From positions 1 through 64,000 of the forward strand of contig NZ_JALJFG010000034.1 of assembly GCF_023242475.1 (NCBI RefSeq): 64,000 nt of DNA, in the 5' to 3' direction. The notes under the pieces are model-generated. The model was not told the DNA's origin. It worked only from the letters and a program-made list of their open reading frames with translations, and did not search any database. The number at the start of each line of letters is the position of its first letter. Position 1 is the stretch's first letter. The translations under genes were made by a program, and so were the position numbers. Positions 54,053-62,463 of the stretch are shown here, piece after piece. The stretch comes from Pseudomonas sp. MWU15-20650 (GTDB lineage Bacteria > Pseudomonadota > Gammaproteobacteria > Pseudomonadales > Pseudomonadaceae).

Positions 54053-54124
54053 ATCGGGAGCAAGCCCCCTCCCACATTGGGTGGTATTCACAAATCAAAA
54101 TGTGGGAGGGGGCTCGCTCCCGAT
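54053..54124. repeat. REPIN between the receiver and AraC genes
   Basis: Arms ATCGGGAGCAAGCCCCCTCCCACA and TGTGGGAGGGGGCTCGCTCCCGAT are in the reverse order of the other doublets (half-sites pointing outward) with a short spacer of about 24 bases. It lies between convergent genes. Confidence 0.85.
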
Positions 54125-54150
54125 GAGGCCATCTACCCCCCCACATTTAT

Positions 54151-55155
54151 CTAGCGCAAACCATCGCGAAACTGCCCCGGCGTCATCCCCGTCCAACGCT
54201 TGAACGCCCGATTGAAGCTGCTGGTATCGGCGAACCCGAGCAAATGACTGATTTCTGCCAATGAGCTTTGCGGGTCTCGCAAGTGCAGCAATGCCAGGTT
54301 CTCCCGACACTCATTGAGCAACGCGTCAAACCGACAGCCTTCATCGGCCAGATGCCGCTGCAAACTGCGCAGGCTCAAGTGCAGCGTCTGGGCGATACGC
54401 TCGGCGCTGGGTTCGCCGTCCGGTAATTGCGCCTCGATGGCTGCGCGCACCTTGCGCTCCCAGGTCAGCGGTTGCAGTTGGGCGAGGGTGCGTTTGAGCA
54501 CGGTTTCATTGTGTGCGGCCAGTTCGGGGTTGGCGTCGTCCAGATGGCTGTCGAAGTCCCGGGCGGCGAACTCCAAGCGGTCTTCCTCGGCGCCAAAAAA
54601 CACCGGCGAACGGAATACCGTGTGCCACGGTTTTGGATCCGCAGGCGCAGGTCGCCGCAGGTGCACCGCCAGCGGCGCGTACTCACGGCCCAGGCGATTG
54701 CGGCAGGTGCGCACGTAGATCGCCGCAAACGCATCAATCGCTTCCAGCGCCGGTGCCGGGCTGCCCGGCGGTTGCAGCAGGCGAAAGCGGTAGCGTTCGC
54801 CTTCTCGACTAAGCTCCAGCGTCAACGCATCGCTGACCACTTGGTGATAGCGCACGATACGCTCGAACACCTCGCGCAAACTGCCGCTGGCCACCAGTGC
54901 ATAGCCCAGCGCGTGAAACGTGGTGGGGCTCACAAACCGCGACACCCGCAACCCGATGGCCGGGTCACCGCTGGCCTGCACTGCCAGCTCCCACAAACGC
55001 GTGGTCGCCGACAGCGGGTAGCGCGCGTTGGGGTCGTCCATTTGCTGGGGGTCGAGGCCGGCCTGGGCGCACAGTGCGGCGCTGTCGAGGCCGAGGGCGT
55101 CGAGCTGCTTGCGCAAAGCGCGGGTCCAGCTGGCGAGGGAGGTGGGTTCGGTCAT
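54151..55155 (-). CDS. AraC-family regulator (OruR/ArgR-like N domain)
   Basis: A 334-residue regulator. Residues 1-200 are the AraC_arabinose_N (PF12625-like) ligand domain, with LDSAALCAQAGLDPQ and YALVASGSLREVFERIVRYH. Residues 235-330 hold the double helix-turn-helix (SLRSLQRHLADEGCRF; LGFADTSSFNRAFKRWTGM). It is divergent from an orphan desaturase gene 101 bases away and probably controls it, as similar AraC-desaturase/monooxygenase pairs do. Confidence 0.87.
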   Translation of the reverse strand: MTEPTSLASWTRALRKQLDALGLDSAALCAQAGLDPQQMDDPNARYPLSATTRLWELAVQASGDPAIGLRVSRFVSPTTFHALGYALVASGSLREVFERIVRYHQVVSDALTLELSREGERYRFRLLQPPGSPAPALEAIDAFAAIYVRTCRNRLGREYAPLAVHLRRPAPADPKPWHTVFRSPVFFGAEEDRLEFAARDFDSHLDDANPELAAHNETVLKRTLAQLQPLTWERKVRAAIEAQLPDGEPSAERIAQTLHLSLRSLQRHLADEGCRFDALLNECRENLALLHLRDPQSSLAEISHLLGFADTSSFNRAFKRWTGMTPGQFRDGLR

Positions 55156-55256
55156 GGCGATTGGCGCTTGGGGTCAACAGGTTGGCGTCTGTGGCTAGCG
55201 TCCTGCGAGATTGCCGGGTGCAGGATGTACACATCACTCCACAAGAGAATGGAAGC

Positions 55257-56330
55257 ATGGACGGTATTTCTGCAAGCCCCCAGCAGATGAATGCACAACA
55301 GTGTTCAGCGCATATCCGTGAGGTGGTCCTGGCCGAAGGCGCGCGATTGCGCCAGCGGCACCCCTGGCTGTTGCAGCAGGACGCACTGGGCGCGGGCATC
55401 CTGGCCTTTGCCTTGCTGGGCATGCTCGGTTCGGCGGCGCTCTATATCACCGGCCACCTGGCCTGGTGGGCCTGCCTGTTACTCAATGCCTTCCTGGCCT
55501 CGTTGACCCACGAGCTGGAGCACGACCTGATCCACAGCATGTACTTTCGCAAGCAGCGCCTGCCCCACAACCTGATGATGGGCCTGGTGTGGCTGGCGCG
55601 GCCGAGCACCATCAACCCCTGGATTCGTCGGCATTTGCACCTTAATCACCACAAGGTTTCCGGCACCGAGGCCGACATGGAGGAACGGGCGATTACCAAT
55701 GGCGAACCCTGGGGCATCGCCCGCCTGTTGATGGTGGGGGACAACCTCATGTCGGCGTTCATCCGCCTGCTGCGCGCCAAGACCTGGCAGCACAAGCTCA
55801 GCATCCTCAAGCGCTCGCTGCTGGTGTACGCACCGTTGGCGTTGCTGCACTGGGGCGCGTGGTATGTGTTTCTCGGCTTTCATGCCGCCAACGGCATCGC
55901 CAGCTTGATGGGCGCGCCGATCGAATGGTCAGCCGGCACCTTGCAGATGATGCAGGTGATCGACATCGCCGCCGTGGTGATCATCGGCCCCAACGTGTTG
56001 CGCACGTTTTGCCTGCACTTTGTCAGCTCCAACATGCATTACTACGGCGATGTGGAGCTGGGCAATGTGATCCAGCAAACCCAGGTATTGAACCCTTGGT
56101 GGCTGTGGCCGTTGCAGGCGTTCTGCTTCAATTTCGGCAGCACCCACGGCATTCATCACTTCGTGGTCAAAGAACCCTTCTACATCCGCCAGATGACCGC
56201 CAAGGTGGCGCACAAAGTGATGGCTGAGATGGGCGTGCGCTTCAATGATTTCGGCACGTTCGCCCGCGCCAATCGGTTTGAACGCGCGGAGCAGGCGCAG
56301 TCTGAAGTGAACCAGGCTGCGCCGGTGTGA
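55257..56330 (+). CDS. Fatty acid desaturase-type di-iron membrane enzyme
   Basis: A 357-residue protein of the FA_desaturase superfamily. The three histidine boxes are HELEHD, HLNHH and HGIHH, with helices near residues 45-90 and 185-260. The substrate is unknown; a lipid or alkane hydroxylase-like role is also possible. The open frame extends to 54897 but overlaps the AraC gene, so ATG 55257 is used. It is distinct from the DesA-like enzyme at 44711. Confidence 0.82.
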   Translation: MDGISASPQQMNAQQCSAHIREVVLAEGARLRQRHPWLLQQDALGAGILAFALLGMLGSAALYITGHLAWWACLLLNAFLASLTHELEHDLIHSMYFRKQRLPHNLMMGLVWLARPSTINPWIRRHLHLNHHKVSGTEADMEERAITNGEPWGIARLLMVGDNLMSAFIRLLRAKTWQHKLSILKRSLLVYAPLALLHWGAWYVFLGFHAANGIASLMGAPIEWSAGTLQMMQVIDIAAVVIIGPNVLRTFCLHFVSSNMHYYGDVELGNVIQQTQVLNPWWLWPLQAFCFNFGSTHGIHHFVVKEPFYIRQMTAKVAHKVMAEMGVRFNDFGTFARANRFERAEQAQSEVNQAAPV

Positions 56331-56385
56331 AGATTACCTTCCGGTAATCCACAGACAGGTTTGTGCCTTACAGCCTCTGGCGTAT

Positions 56386-57201
56386 TCAGCAGGCAATAAA
56401 GGCCAGGGGCAGGTCGCGAATCTGTTCGCGCACGGGCGGCTGGTAGTGGCCGTCGCTGATCAGTTCATGCAGCAGTTCTTCGCGCAGTTGGTGAAATTCG
56501 AAGCTGCTGCGCTGGCGCGGATGGGGCAGGGCAATGTCGACGACCTGTTTGATTCGCCCAGGCCGGGGCTCCATCACCACCACGCGGTCGGCGAGGACAA
56601 TCGCCTCTTCCACGTCGTGAGTCACCAGCACCGTGGTGATCTTGGCGCGGGCGCGGATCGCCAATAGCTCGTCCTGCATCTGCTGGCGGGTCAGCGCGTC
56701 GAGGGCGCCGAAGGGCTCGTCGAGCAACAGGATGCGCGGGCTGGCCACCAGGCCGCGAGCAATCGCCACCCGTTGCGCCATGCCGCCGGACAGTTGGTGG
56801 GGATAGGCACGGGTGAAGTCGGTGAGGCCGACCAGCTCGATAAAGTCGCGGATGCGCCGGGTGCGTTCGGCTTCGCTCAACGCTTCGTTGACCAGGCCCA
56901 GGCCGATGTTTTGCGCCACGGTTAGCCAGGGAAACAGGCGGTGTTCCTGGAACACGATACCGCGCTCGCCACCGATGCCGCTCACGGCCTTGCCGTCGAC
57001 CTGGATCTGGCCGCGAAACTGCGTATCGAGCCCTACCAGCAGGCGCAGCAAGGTGGATTTTCCGCATCCGCTGGAGCCGACAATCGCGACGAATTCGCCT
57101 TCGGCAATGTCCAGGTTGAATTCACGAATAGCCTCCAGTTCGAAGCCATCGACGTCAAAGCTCTTGCCCACATGGTTGAAGCTGACGATAGGTACGTTCA
57201 T
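56386..57201 (-). CDS. atsC: AtsC-like ABC transporter ATPase
   Basis: A 271-residue ATPase of the SsuB/TauB group. Walker A is GSSGCGKST, the signature LSGGMAQR, Walker B ILLLDEPFGALD, and the switch histidine in VTHDVEEA. The start ATG at 57201 overlaps the permease stop (ATGA). With the fused permease and the divergent binding protein it forms an aliphatic sulfate-ester importer; the name follows the P. putida S-313 atsRBC cluster and rests on linkage to atsK. Confidence 0.85.
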   Translation of the reverse strand: MNVPIVSFNHVGKSFDVDGFELEAIREFNLDIAEGEFVAIVGSSGCGKSTLLRLLVGLDTQFRGQIQVDGKAVSGIGGERGIVFQEHRLFPWLTVAQNIGLGLVNEALSEAERTRRIRDFIELVGLTDFTRAYPHQLSGGMAQRVAIARGLVASPRILLLDEPFGALDALTRQQMQDELLAIRARAKITTVLVTHDVEEAIVLADRVVVMEPRPGRIKQVVDIALPHPRQRSSFEFHQLREELLHELISDGHYQPPVREQIRDLPLAFIAC

Positions 57202-58796
57202 GCGTGTCTCCAGCGGGTGGCGCGGGTTTCGATGCGTTGGCCGATCAAGTTGAGGGCCGCGCCGGTGAGGCCGACCAGGAGCATGCCGCTCATGATCAGG
57301 TCCATGCGCAGCAGTTGTTGGGCGCCGATCATCAGGCTGCCGATGCCGCCATTGGACGGCATGAAATATTCCGCGCCGATGGTGCCCAGCCAGGCGTAGA
57401 TCAGGCTCAGGCGCAGGCCGGCGAAAATACCTGCCGCCGCGCCCGGCAACACCAGGCGGCGCAGGCGTTGGAACAGGTTCAGGCGCAGCACTTGCGCGGC
57501 CTCGCGTAACTGCGGTGACACGTTCAGCACGCTGCGTTGCGTGGCAATAAACAATGGGAAAAATGCAGCGAGGGCGATAAATACCCACTTGGCCAGTTCC
57601 CCCAGGCCAAACCAGGCCGTGAGCAACGGCACCCAGGCAAAAATCGCGATCTGGCGCAAGGCGGCCAGGGTGGGGCCGAGTACCCGCTCGCTGCGTTGCG
57701 ACAGCCCCAGCCACAGGCCCATGGCAAAACCCAAGCCGCCGCCCAGCAACAACCCACCCAACGTGCGCCCCAGGCTTTTGCCCAATGCCCCGCTCAAGCT
57801 GCCATCCAGCACTCCAGCGCCAGCCGTTTGCAGCACTGCCCAGGGGCTGATCAGAATGTTCGGGTCTACCCAGCCCTGTTGCGTCGCTGCTTGCCACAGC
57901 GCGACCAACAGCAGCGGCAGCAGCCACGGTTGCAAACGCTGCCAGCCTTGATAGCGCGGCCCGCGCCGGATCTGCGCCGTGGCCGGATGCGGCCAATGCA
58001 CCCATTTGTGATCCAGCCAGCCGACGCCGCGATCCATTACCACGCCTAACACGCCGATGACTACGATGCACACGAAGACAATATCGAGCATGAACAACTG
58101 GCGTGCCCAGACCATCAGGTAGCCGATGCCTTCGCTGGACGCCAGCAACTCCACCGCCAGCAGCGATGTCCAGCCTGCTGCCAGGGCCAGGCGTACGCCC
58201 GCCATAAACGCCGGCAGCGCGGCGGGCAGGATCAGGCGACGGATCAACAGGTGCGTGGGCAGGCGCAGCACGCGAGCGGCCTCGCGCAAATGCGGCTGGG
58301 CATCGCGCACGCCCACCAGCGTATGCAGGGTGACCGGCACCACGATCGCCTTCACCAGTACCACCAGCTTGAGGGTTTCGCCGATGCCGAAAAACACCAT
58401 GAACAGCGGAATCCAGGCCAGGGTCGGTACTTGCGCCAGTGCGCTGAATGTCGGGAACACCAGGCGTTCGGCGCGCGCGCTGAAACCCAAGAGCGCGCCC
58501 AATAACGCCCCGGCGCTCACCCCCGCCAACAGGCCCCAGAACAGGCGCTGCAAGCTGATTGCCAGGTGGCTCCATAACTCACCCCCGGCCAACTCCACCG
58601 CGCTGCTCCACACCAGCGAGGGCGGCGGCAGAATCTGTTCGCTCATCCAGTGATTGCGGCTGGCCAGCCACCACAGCGCAAACAGGCTCAGTGGCAGCAG
58701 CCAGGGCAACAAGCGCGCGCCCAGGTGCGGCCAGCGCAGCGCGGTGCCTTTAGCGGGGGCCGCGAGAGGTAGGCTCAGAAGTGAAATTCGGGCCAT
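57198..58796 (-). CDS. atsB: AtsB-like ABC permease with two fused permease domains
   Basis: A 532-residue protein made of two SsuC-like permease units joined head to tail. Each has its own EAA loop (LREAARVLRLPTHLLIRRLI near residue 170; LREAAQVLRLNLFQRLRRLV near residue 430) and about six helices. Most relatives are single 260-residue units that dimerise. The fused form makes the whole channel from one chain. It lies on the minus strand just before atsC and divergent from atsR. Confidence 0.85.
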   Translation of the reverse strand: MARISLLSLPLAAPAKGTALRWPHLGARLLPWLLPLSLFALWWLASRNHWMSEQILPPPSLVWSSAVELAGGELWSHLAISLQRLFWGLLAGVSAGALLGALLGFSARAERLVFPTFSALAQVPTLAWIPLFMVFFGIGETLKLVVLVKAIVVPVTLHTLVGVRDAQPHLREAARVLRLPTHLLIRRLILPAALPAFMAGVRLALAAGWTSLLAVELLASSEGIGYLMVWARQLFMLDIVFVCIVVIGVLGVVMDRGVGWLDHKWVHWPHPATAQIRRGPRYQGWQRLQPWLLPLLLVALWQAATQQGWVDPNILISPWAVLQTAGAGVLDGSLSGALGKSLGRTLGGLLLGGGLGFAMGLWLGLSQRSERVLGPTLAALRQIAIFAWVPLLTAWFGLGELAKWVFIALAAFFPLFIATQRSVLNVSPQLREAAQVLRLNLFQRLRRLVLPGAAAGIFAGLRLSLIYAWLGTIGAEYFMPSNGGIGSLMIGAQQLLRMDLIMSGMLLVGLTGAALNLIGQRIETRATRWRHA

Positions 58797-59084
58797 GGAG
58801 GACCTCCGTTGTCGCCGAATGCTTTAGGTGATTTCGATCTTATAAAATCGCAATCAAGATGATTGTGAGATAAGAAAAATCATTTAAAGCCGCAGCACGG
58901 TGCGCATCCAATGCATTCGAAGAATATTTTCGATGCTGTTTATGCATAACCCTCTGGAGCCTGCGTTTTAACCTGCATAGTCCTAAATGTTATTAAATTG
59001 TGAATTTATAGTATTTAAAGTTTTGATCAGGCTGTGCCTACTTTCTGCTCACCAGGCGACCGTCGCCCACCAGGAGCTGCGCTT
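58797..59084. promoter_or_regulatory. Divergent control region of atsB and atsR
   Basis: These 288 bases are AT-rich compared with the genes. A perfect inverted repeat CAATCA-AGA-TGATTG lies at 58851-58865, and runs such as TTATAGTATTTAAAG occur near 59008. Binding by SftR or CysB is plausible but inferred. No gene is seen. Confidence 0.45.
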
Positions 59085-60086
59085 ATGAAACTGCCCTTCA
59101 AACGTCTGATCGCCCTGTTCGCGAGCACCGCCCTGGCTGGGCTGGTGCAGGCGGCCGATCTCAAGGAGATTCGCATTGCCGTGCCTGACCTCAGTGCCGG
59201 CAGCCAGCACAGTGGCGGCGGTATCACCGACGTGTTGCAGAGTCAGCAGATCTTCGAAAAAGCCTTTGCCGACCAAGGCATCAAGATTCAGTGGAATTAC
59301 TTCAAGGGCGCCGGCCCCGTGATCAACGAAGCCTTTGCCAACGGGCAGGTGGACCTGGCTTACCTGGGTGACCTGGCAGCGATCATCGGCCGCTCCAATG
59401 GCCTGGATACCCGCCTGCTCAGCGCCTCCGCGCGCGGCGTGAAGCATTACCTCGGCGTGGTGCCGGGCTCGGGCATCAAGACCTTGCAAGACCTCAAGGG
59501 CAAGCGGGTGGCGGTGTTCCGTGGCACGGCCAGTCAGTTGTCGTTCGACAGCGCGCTGGCCAGCCAAGGCTTGAGTGAAAAGGACCTGAAAGTCATCAAC
59601 CTGGATTTCAGCGCCGCCATTGCCGCCCTGGCCGCCAAGCAAATTGACGCGACGTGGGGCGGCTCGGGCCTGACCGCGCTGCAAGCCAAGGGGCTGGCCG
59701 AGATACCGCTGACCACCAAGGACATCGGAGGCGCCGGCAGCGTACAGGCGGTATTGGTGGGCAGTGCCAAGTTCGTCGACGAGCACCCCGACGCGCTGGC
59801 CAAGTTGCTCAAGGCCCAGCAGCAAGCGGTGCAGTGGTTGACCGATGACAACAACAAACAGGCGTACATTGACTTGGTGTCGGGGCTGGCCAGTTACCCG
59901 TCGGTGATCCTGACCAATGATTTGAAAGACCAGAAACTCAGCGAGATTTTCCCCTCGACCCTGGACCCGGTATTCCTCGGCAAATTGCAGGACGCGGTGG
60001 ACTTGGCGTCGAAGGAACGGCTGATTCGCAAGCCGTTCCAAGTGAGTGATTGGGTGGCGCCTGGGTTGGTGGCGGCGGGGCTCTGA
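59085..60086 (+). CDS. atsR: AtsR-like periplasmic sulfate-ester-binding protein
   Basis: A 333-residue SsuA/NrtA-type binding protein with a signal peptide (cleavage near GLVQAAD). Typical phrases are NYFKGAGPVINEAFANGQVDLAYLGD (residues 70-95) and DLKGKRVAVFRGTASQ. CAGGAG precedes ATG 59085. It is divergent from atsBC and close to sftR and atsK, so it likely captures alkyl or aryl sulfate esters under sulfate limitation. A sulfonate ligand cannot be excluded. Confidence 0.83.
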   Translation: MKLPFKRLIALFASTALAGLVQAADLKEIRIAVPDLSAGSQHSGGGITDVLQSQQIFEKAFADQGIKIQWNYFKGAGPVINEAFANGQVDLAYLGDLAAIIGRSNGLDTRLLSASARGVKHYLGVVPGSGIKTLQDLKGKRVAVFRGTASQLSFDSALASQGLSEKDLKVINLDFSAAIAALAAKQIDATWGGSGLTALQAKGLAEIPLTTKDIGGAGSVQAVLVGSAKFVDEHPDALAKLLKAQQQAVQWLTDDNNKQAYIDLVSGLASYPSVILTNDLKDQKLSEIFPSTLDPVFLGKLQDAVDLASKERLIRKPFQVSDWVAPGLVAAGL

Positions 60087-60127
60087 GCTGACGGGTGCCT
60101 GGGCTCTGGGGCCTCAGTGCTGAACCT

Positions 60128-60261
60128 GTGGCGAGGGGGCTTGTCCCGCGTTGGGGCGCGTAGCGCCCCCAAAGAAGGACGAATGCGGGGTACCCGATGC
60201 TCCGCAGAGACAGCTTTTGGGGCTGCTGCGCAGCCCAGCGCGGGACAAGCCCGCTCGCCAC
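60128..60261. repeat. Second copy of the 134-bp repeat
   Basis: Same length and orientation as 48-181, with about ten substitutions by eye and the same inverted ends. It lies in the 307-base gap between atsR and sftR, which otherwise holds only a REP. Confidence 0.85.
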
Positions 60262-60306
60262 GGGGAAATATGACGGCCTTCAAAAGTTGTGTCGATACCG
60301 ATGGTT

Positions 60307-60329
60307 ATCGGGGCAAGCCCCCTCCCACA
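60307..60329. repeat. REP near the sftR 3' end
   Basis: ATCGGGGCAAGCCCCCTCCCACA is one REP arm; a degenerate second arm GTGGGAGGGG stands at 60348. Together they form a short, diverged doublet. Confidence 0.65.
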
Positions 60330-60393
60330 TTTGTAATACGTTCGCCCGTGGGAGGGGCGGTGCGACGACTCGACTTGCTTGCGATGAGGCCCT

Positions 60394-61314
60394 TCAAACC
60401 GCCAGGCTTAGGTCCTGGCGGTCCACCTCTATCAACGTCTCAATCATCGCCTTGGCCGCCGGCGACAGGCGCGACCCCGTGCGGCTGACAATCCCGCACC
60501 GCGCGCTCAAGGTTTCCATGTTCTGCGGCAGGTTGCGCCAGTGCAGCAGCACCAGCGAACCCTGGGCGATGTCCTCGGCAAATGCTTCCTCAGTGCCCAC
60601 GCCGATGGCATTCGATTGCAGCACGATCTTCACCAGCGCCGGGAAGTGTTCGGTCTGGATGCTCGGGGAGAAGTCCATGCGCCCACTGAGATTGGCCAGC
60701 AGTTTGCGAATGCCCTGGGAGATCAATGGCGCGGCCAGCGGGTAGTCGAACATGTCGTTGGTCGACAAGCTGTCCTTGGCCAGTAACGGGTGCCCCGGGC
60801 GGCAGAAAAACACGCCGCGCTTGGGTGTCAATGCGCGGGTCTGGAAGTTCGGGTCGGCCTCGAACTGGCGGATGTCGGCGATAAAAAATTCGATCTCTTC
60901 ACGGCTCAGGCTGCGGCTGAGTTTTTCCCAGTTATCCACCTGGAAACGGGTGCGGATTTTCGGGTGGGCGCCGATAAAGCGTGCCACCGCATCCGGCACC
61001 AGTTTCACCGCCGGCGCCGGGCCGCAGCCGAAGCGCAGGTCGCCGGCGTCGAGCTTGGTCATGCGTGTGACTTCACTGCTGAGCAGGGCTGCGCCGTGCA
61101 CCAGGCTCAAGGCATGTTGCAGCACCACCTGGCCCTCTGGCGTAGGGCGCAGGTCCTTGTGGCCCCGGTCGACCAGCACACAGCCGAACTCCTGTTCCAA
61201 CCCCTGGATGCTGCGGCTGAACGCCGGTTGGGTGATGCCCATGGCGTCCGCAGCACGAACAAAACTGCGGTGTTCGTTGAGGGCGATGAAGTAGCGCAGT
61301 TGGCGAAGATCCAT
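60394..61314 (-). CDS. sftR: SftR-like LysR-family regulator
   Basis: A 306-residue LysR regulator. The N-terminal helix-turn-helix is MDLRQLRYFIALNEHRSFVR with AADAMGITQPAFSRSIQGLE, followed by the two-lobed effector domain. The start at 61314 is preferred to 61329 because it begins the conserved MDLRQLRYF. It is divergent from atsK and next to atsRBC, as SftR is in P. putida S-313, where it activates sulfate-ester genes. The name rests on that context. Confidence 0.8.
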   Translation of the reverse strand: MDLRQLRYFIALNEHRSFVRAADAMGITQPAFSRSIQGLEQEFGCVLVDRGHKDLRPTPEGQVVLQHALSLVHGAALLSSEVTRMTKLDAGDLRFGCGPAPAVKLVPDAVARFIGAHPKIRTRFQVDNWEKLSRSLSREEIEFFIADIRQFEADPNFQTRALTPKRGVFFCRPGHPLLAKDSLSTNDMFDYPLAAPLISQGIRKLLANLSGRMDFSPSIQTEHFPALVKIVLQSNAIGVGTEEAFAEDIAQGSLVLLHWRNLPQNMETLSARCGIVSRTGSRLSPAAKAMIETLIEVDRQDLSLAV

Positions 61315-61494
61315 ATGCTTTCCCTGCATGTGAAAAATAGGTCGAAGGCATTTGCGACCGAGGGAGCTGAGGTTTTAAATGCAAGCTCTTATTCCGTCAA
61401 CGAAGTATTTGTTTGTTTGCTAGATCTAAAAAGCATATGAGTAGAGCGTTGCTGGAAAGCATCCACCATCAGCAGGCACATGAGGGTCATCACA
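61315..61494. promoter_or_regulatory. sftR-atsK divergent control region
   Basis: A 180-base region. CATATGCT at the sftR start (61312-61319) is mirrored by AGCATATG at 61432-61439. GCATTT and AAATGC are also inverted across about 23 bases near 61347-61383. These could be LysR-type sites; no -35/-10 pair is assigned. Confidence 0.35.
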
Positions 61495-62400
61495 ATGAGC
61501 AACGCCGCATTAGCTGTTCAACCCGTCGCCCAGGCGCTCGACATCCACCCGGTCGCCGGCCGCATCGGTGCCGAAATTCGTGGCATCAAACTGTCCGGTG
61601 ACCTGGATGCCGCGACGGTCGAGGCCATCCAGCAGGCGCTGGTGCAGTACAAGGTGATCTTCTTTCGCGAGCAGACCCACCTCGATGACCAGCGTCAGGA
61701 AGCTTTTGCCCACTTGCTCGGCGAGCCGATTGCCCACCCGACGGTGCCGGTACGCGACGGCACGCGCTTTCTGTTGGAGCTGGACGGCGCCCGTGGTCAG
61801 CGGGCCAATTCCTGGCACACCGACGTGACCTTCGTCGACGCCTACCCGAAAGCCTCGATCCTGCGTTCGGTGCTTGCGCCCAAGTCTGGTGGCGACACGG
61901 TGTGGGCGAACACCGCCAGCGCCTACAACGACCTCAGCGTCGAGTTGCGCGCCTTGGCCGACCAGCTGTGGGCCGTACACAGCAACGAATACGACTATGC
62001 CGGGCGCAAGCCGGATGTGTCGGTGGAAAAACTCGAGGAATATCGCAAGGTCTTCACCTCCACGGTGTACGAAACCGAACACCCGGTGGTGCGTGTCCAC
62101 CCGATCAGCGGCGAGAAAACCTTGCTGCTGGGGCACTTCGTCAAGCGCCTGAAAGGCTACTCCCAGGCGGATTCGACGCAGCTGTTCAACCTGCTGCAAA
62201 GCCACGTCACGCGTTTGGAAAACACCGTGCGCTGGCGCTGGAACACGGGTGACGTTGCCATCTGGGACAACCGCGCCACCCAGCATTACGCGGTGGACGA
62301 CTACGGTACCCAGGAACGCATCGTGCGCCGCGTCACGCTCAAGGGCGATGTGCCGGTGGGCGTGCAGGGGCAGCGCAGCCAGACTACCAAAGGTGTTTAG
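61495..62400 (+). CDS. atsK: AtsK, alkylsulfatase (2-oxoglutarate/Fe(II) dioxygenase)
   Basis: A 301-residue TauD-family dioxygenase, the same length as P. putida AtsK and very similar to my memory of it. The iron ligands are His108 and Asp110 (SWHTDVTF) and His264 (ATQHYAVDDY), with an arginine near residue 275 for 2-oxoglutarate. It releases sulfate from medium-chain alkyl sulfates as an aldehyde forms. GAGGG precedes ATG 61495. Cytosolic; served by the AtsRBC importer. Confidence 0.92.
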   Translation: MSNAALAVQPVAQALDIHPVAGRIGAEIRGIKLSGDLDAATVEAIQQALVQYKVIFFREQTHLDDQRQEAFAHLLGEPIAHPTVPVRDGTRFLLELDGARGQRANSWHTDVTFVDAYPKASILRSVLAPKSGGDTVWANTASAYNDLSVELRALADQLWAVHSNEYDYAGRKPDVSVEKLEEYRKVFTSTVYETEHPVVRVHPISGEKTLLLGHFVKRLKGYSQADSTQLFNLLQSHVTRLENTVRWRWNTGDVAIWDNRATQHYAVDDYGTQERIVRRVTLKGDVPVGVQGQRSQTTKGV

Positions 62401-62420
62401 GCCAGGTTGAAGATCAACCA

Positions 62421-62448
62421 TATGGGAGGGGGCAAGCCCCTTCCCACA
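62421..62448. repeat. Single REP between convergent genes
   Basis: TATGGGAGGGGGC and GCCCCTTCCCACA make a palindrome between atsK and the convergent sulfatase gene, placed as a shared transcription end. Confidence 0.7.
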
Positions 62449-62463
62449 TTTGATTTGTGGCGT

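Noticed and set aside
54897..55256. A 120-codon N-terminal extension of the orphan desaturase
   Set aside because: It overlaps the AraC gene on the other strand and has Arg/Trp/Pro-rich composition; ATG 55257 gives a normal family start.
56386..58575. A single 729-codon frame that would fuse the ATPase to a long N-terminal domain
   Set aside because: The N-terminal 458 codons lie in another frame of the fused permease gene and look random. The ATPase starts at 57201 with an ATGA overlap.
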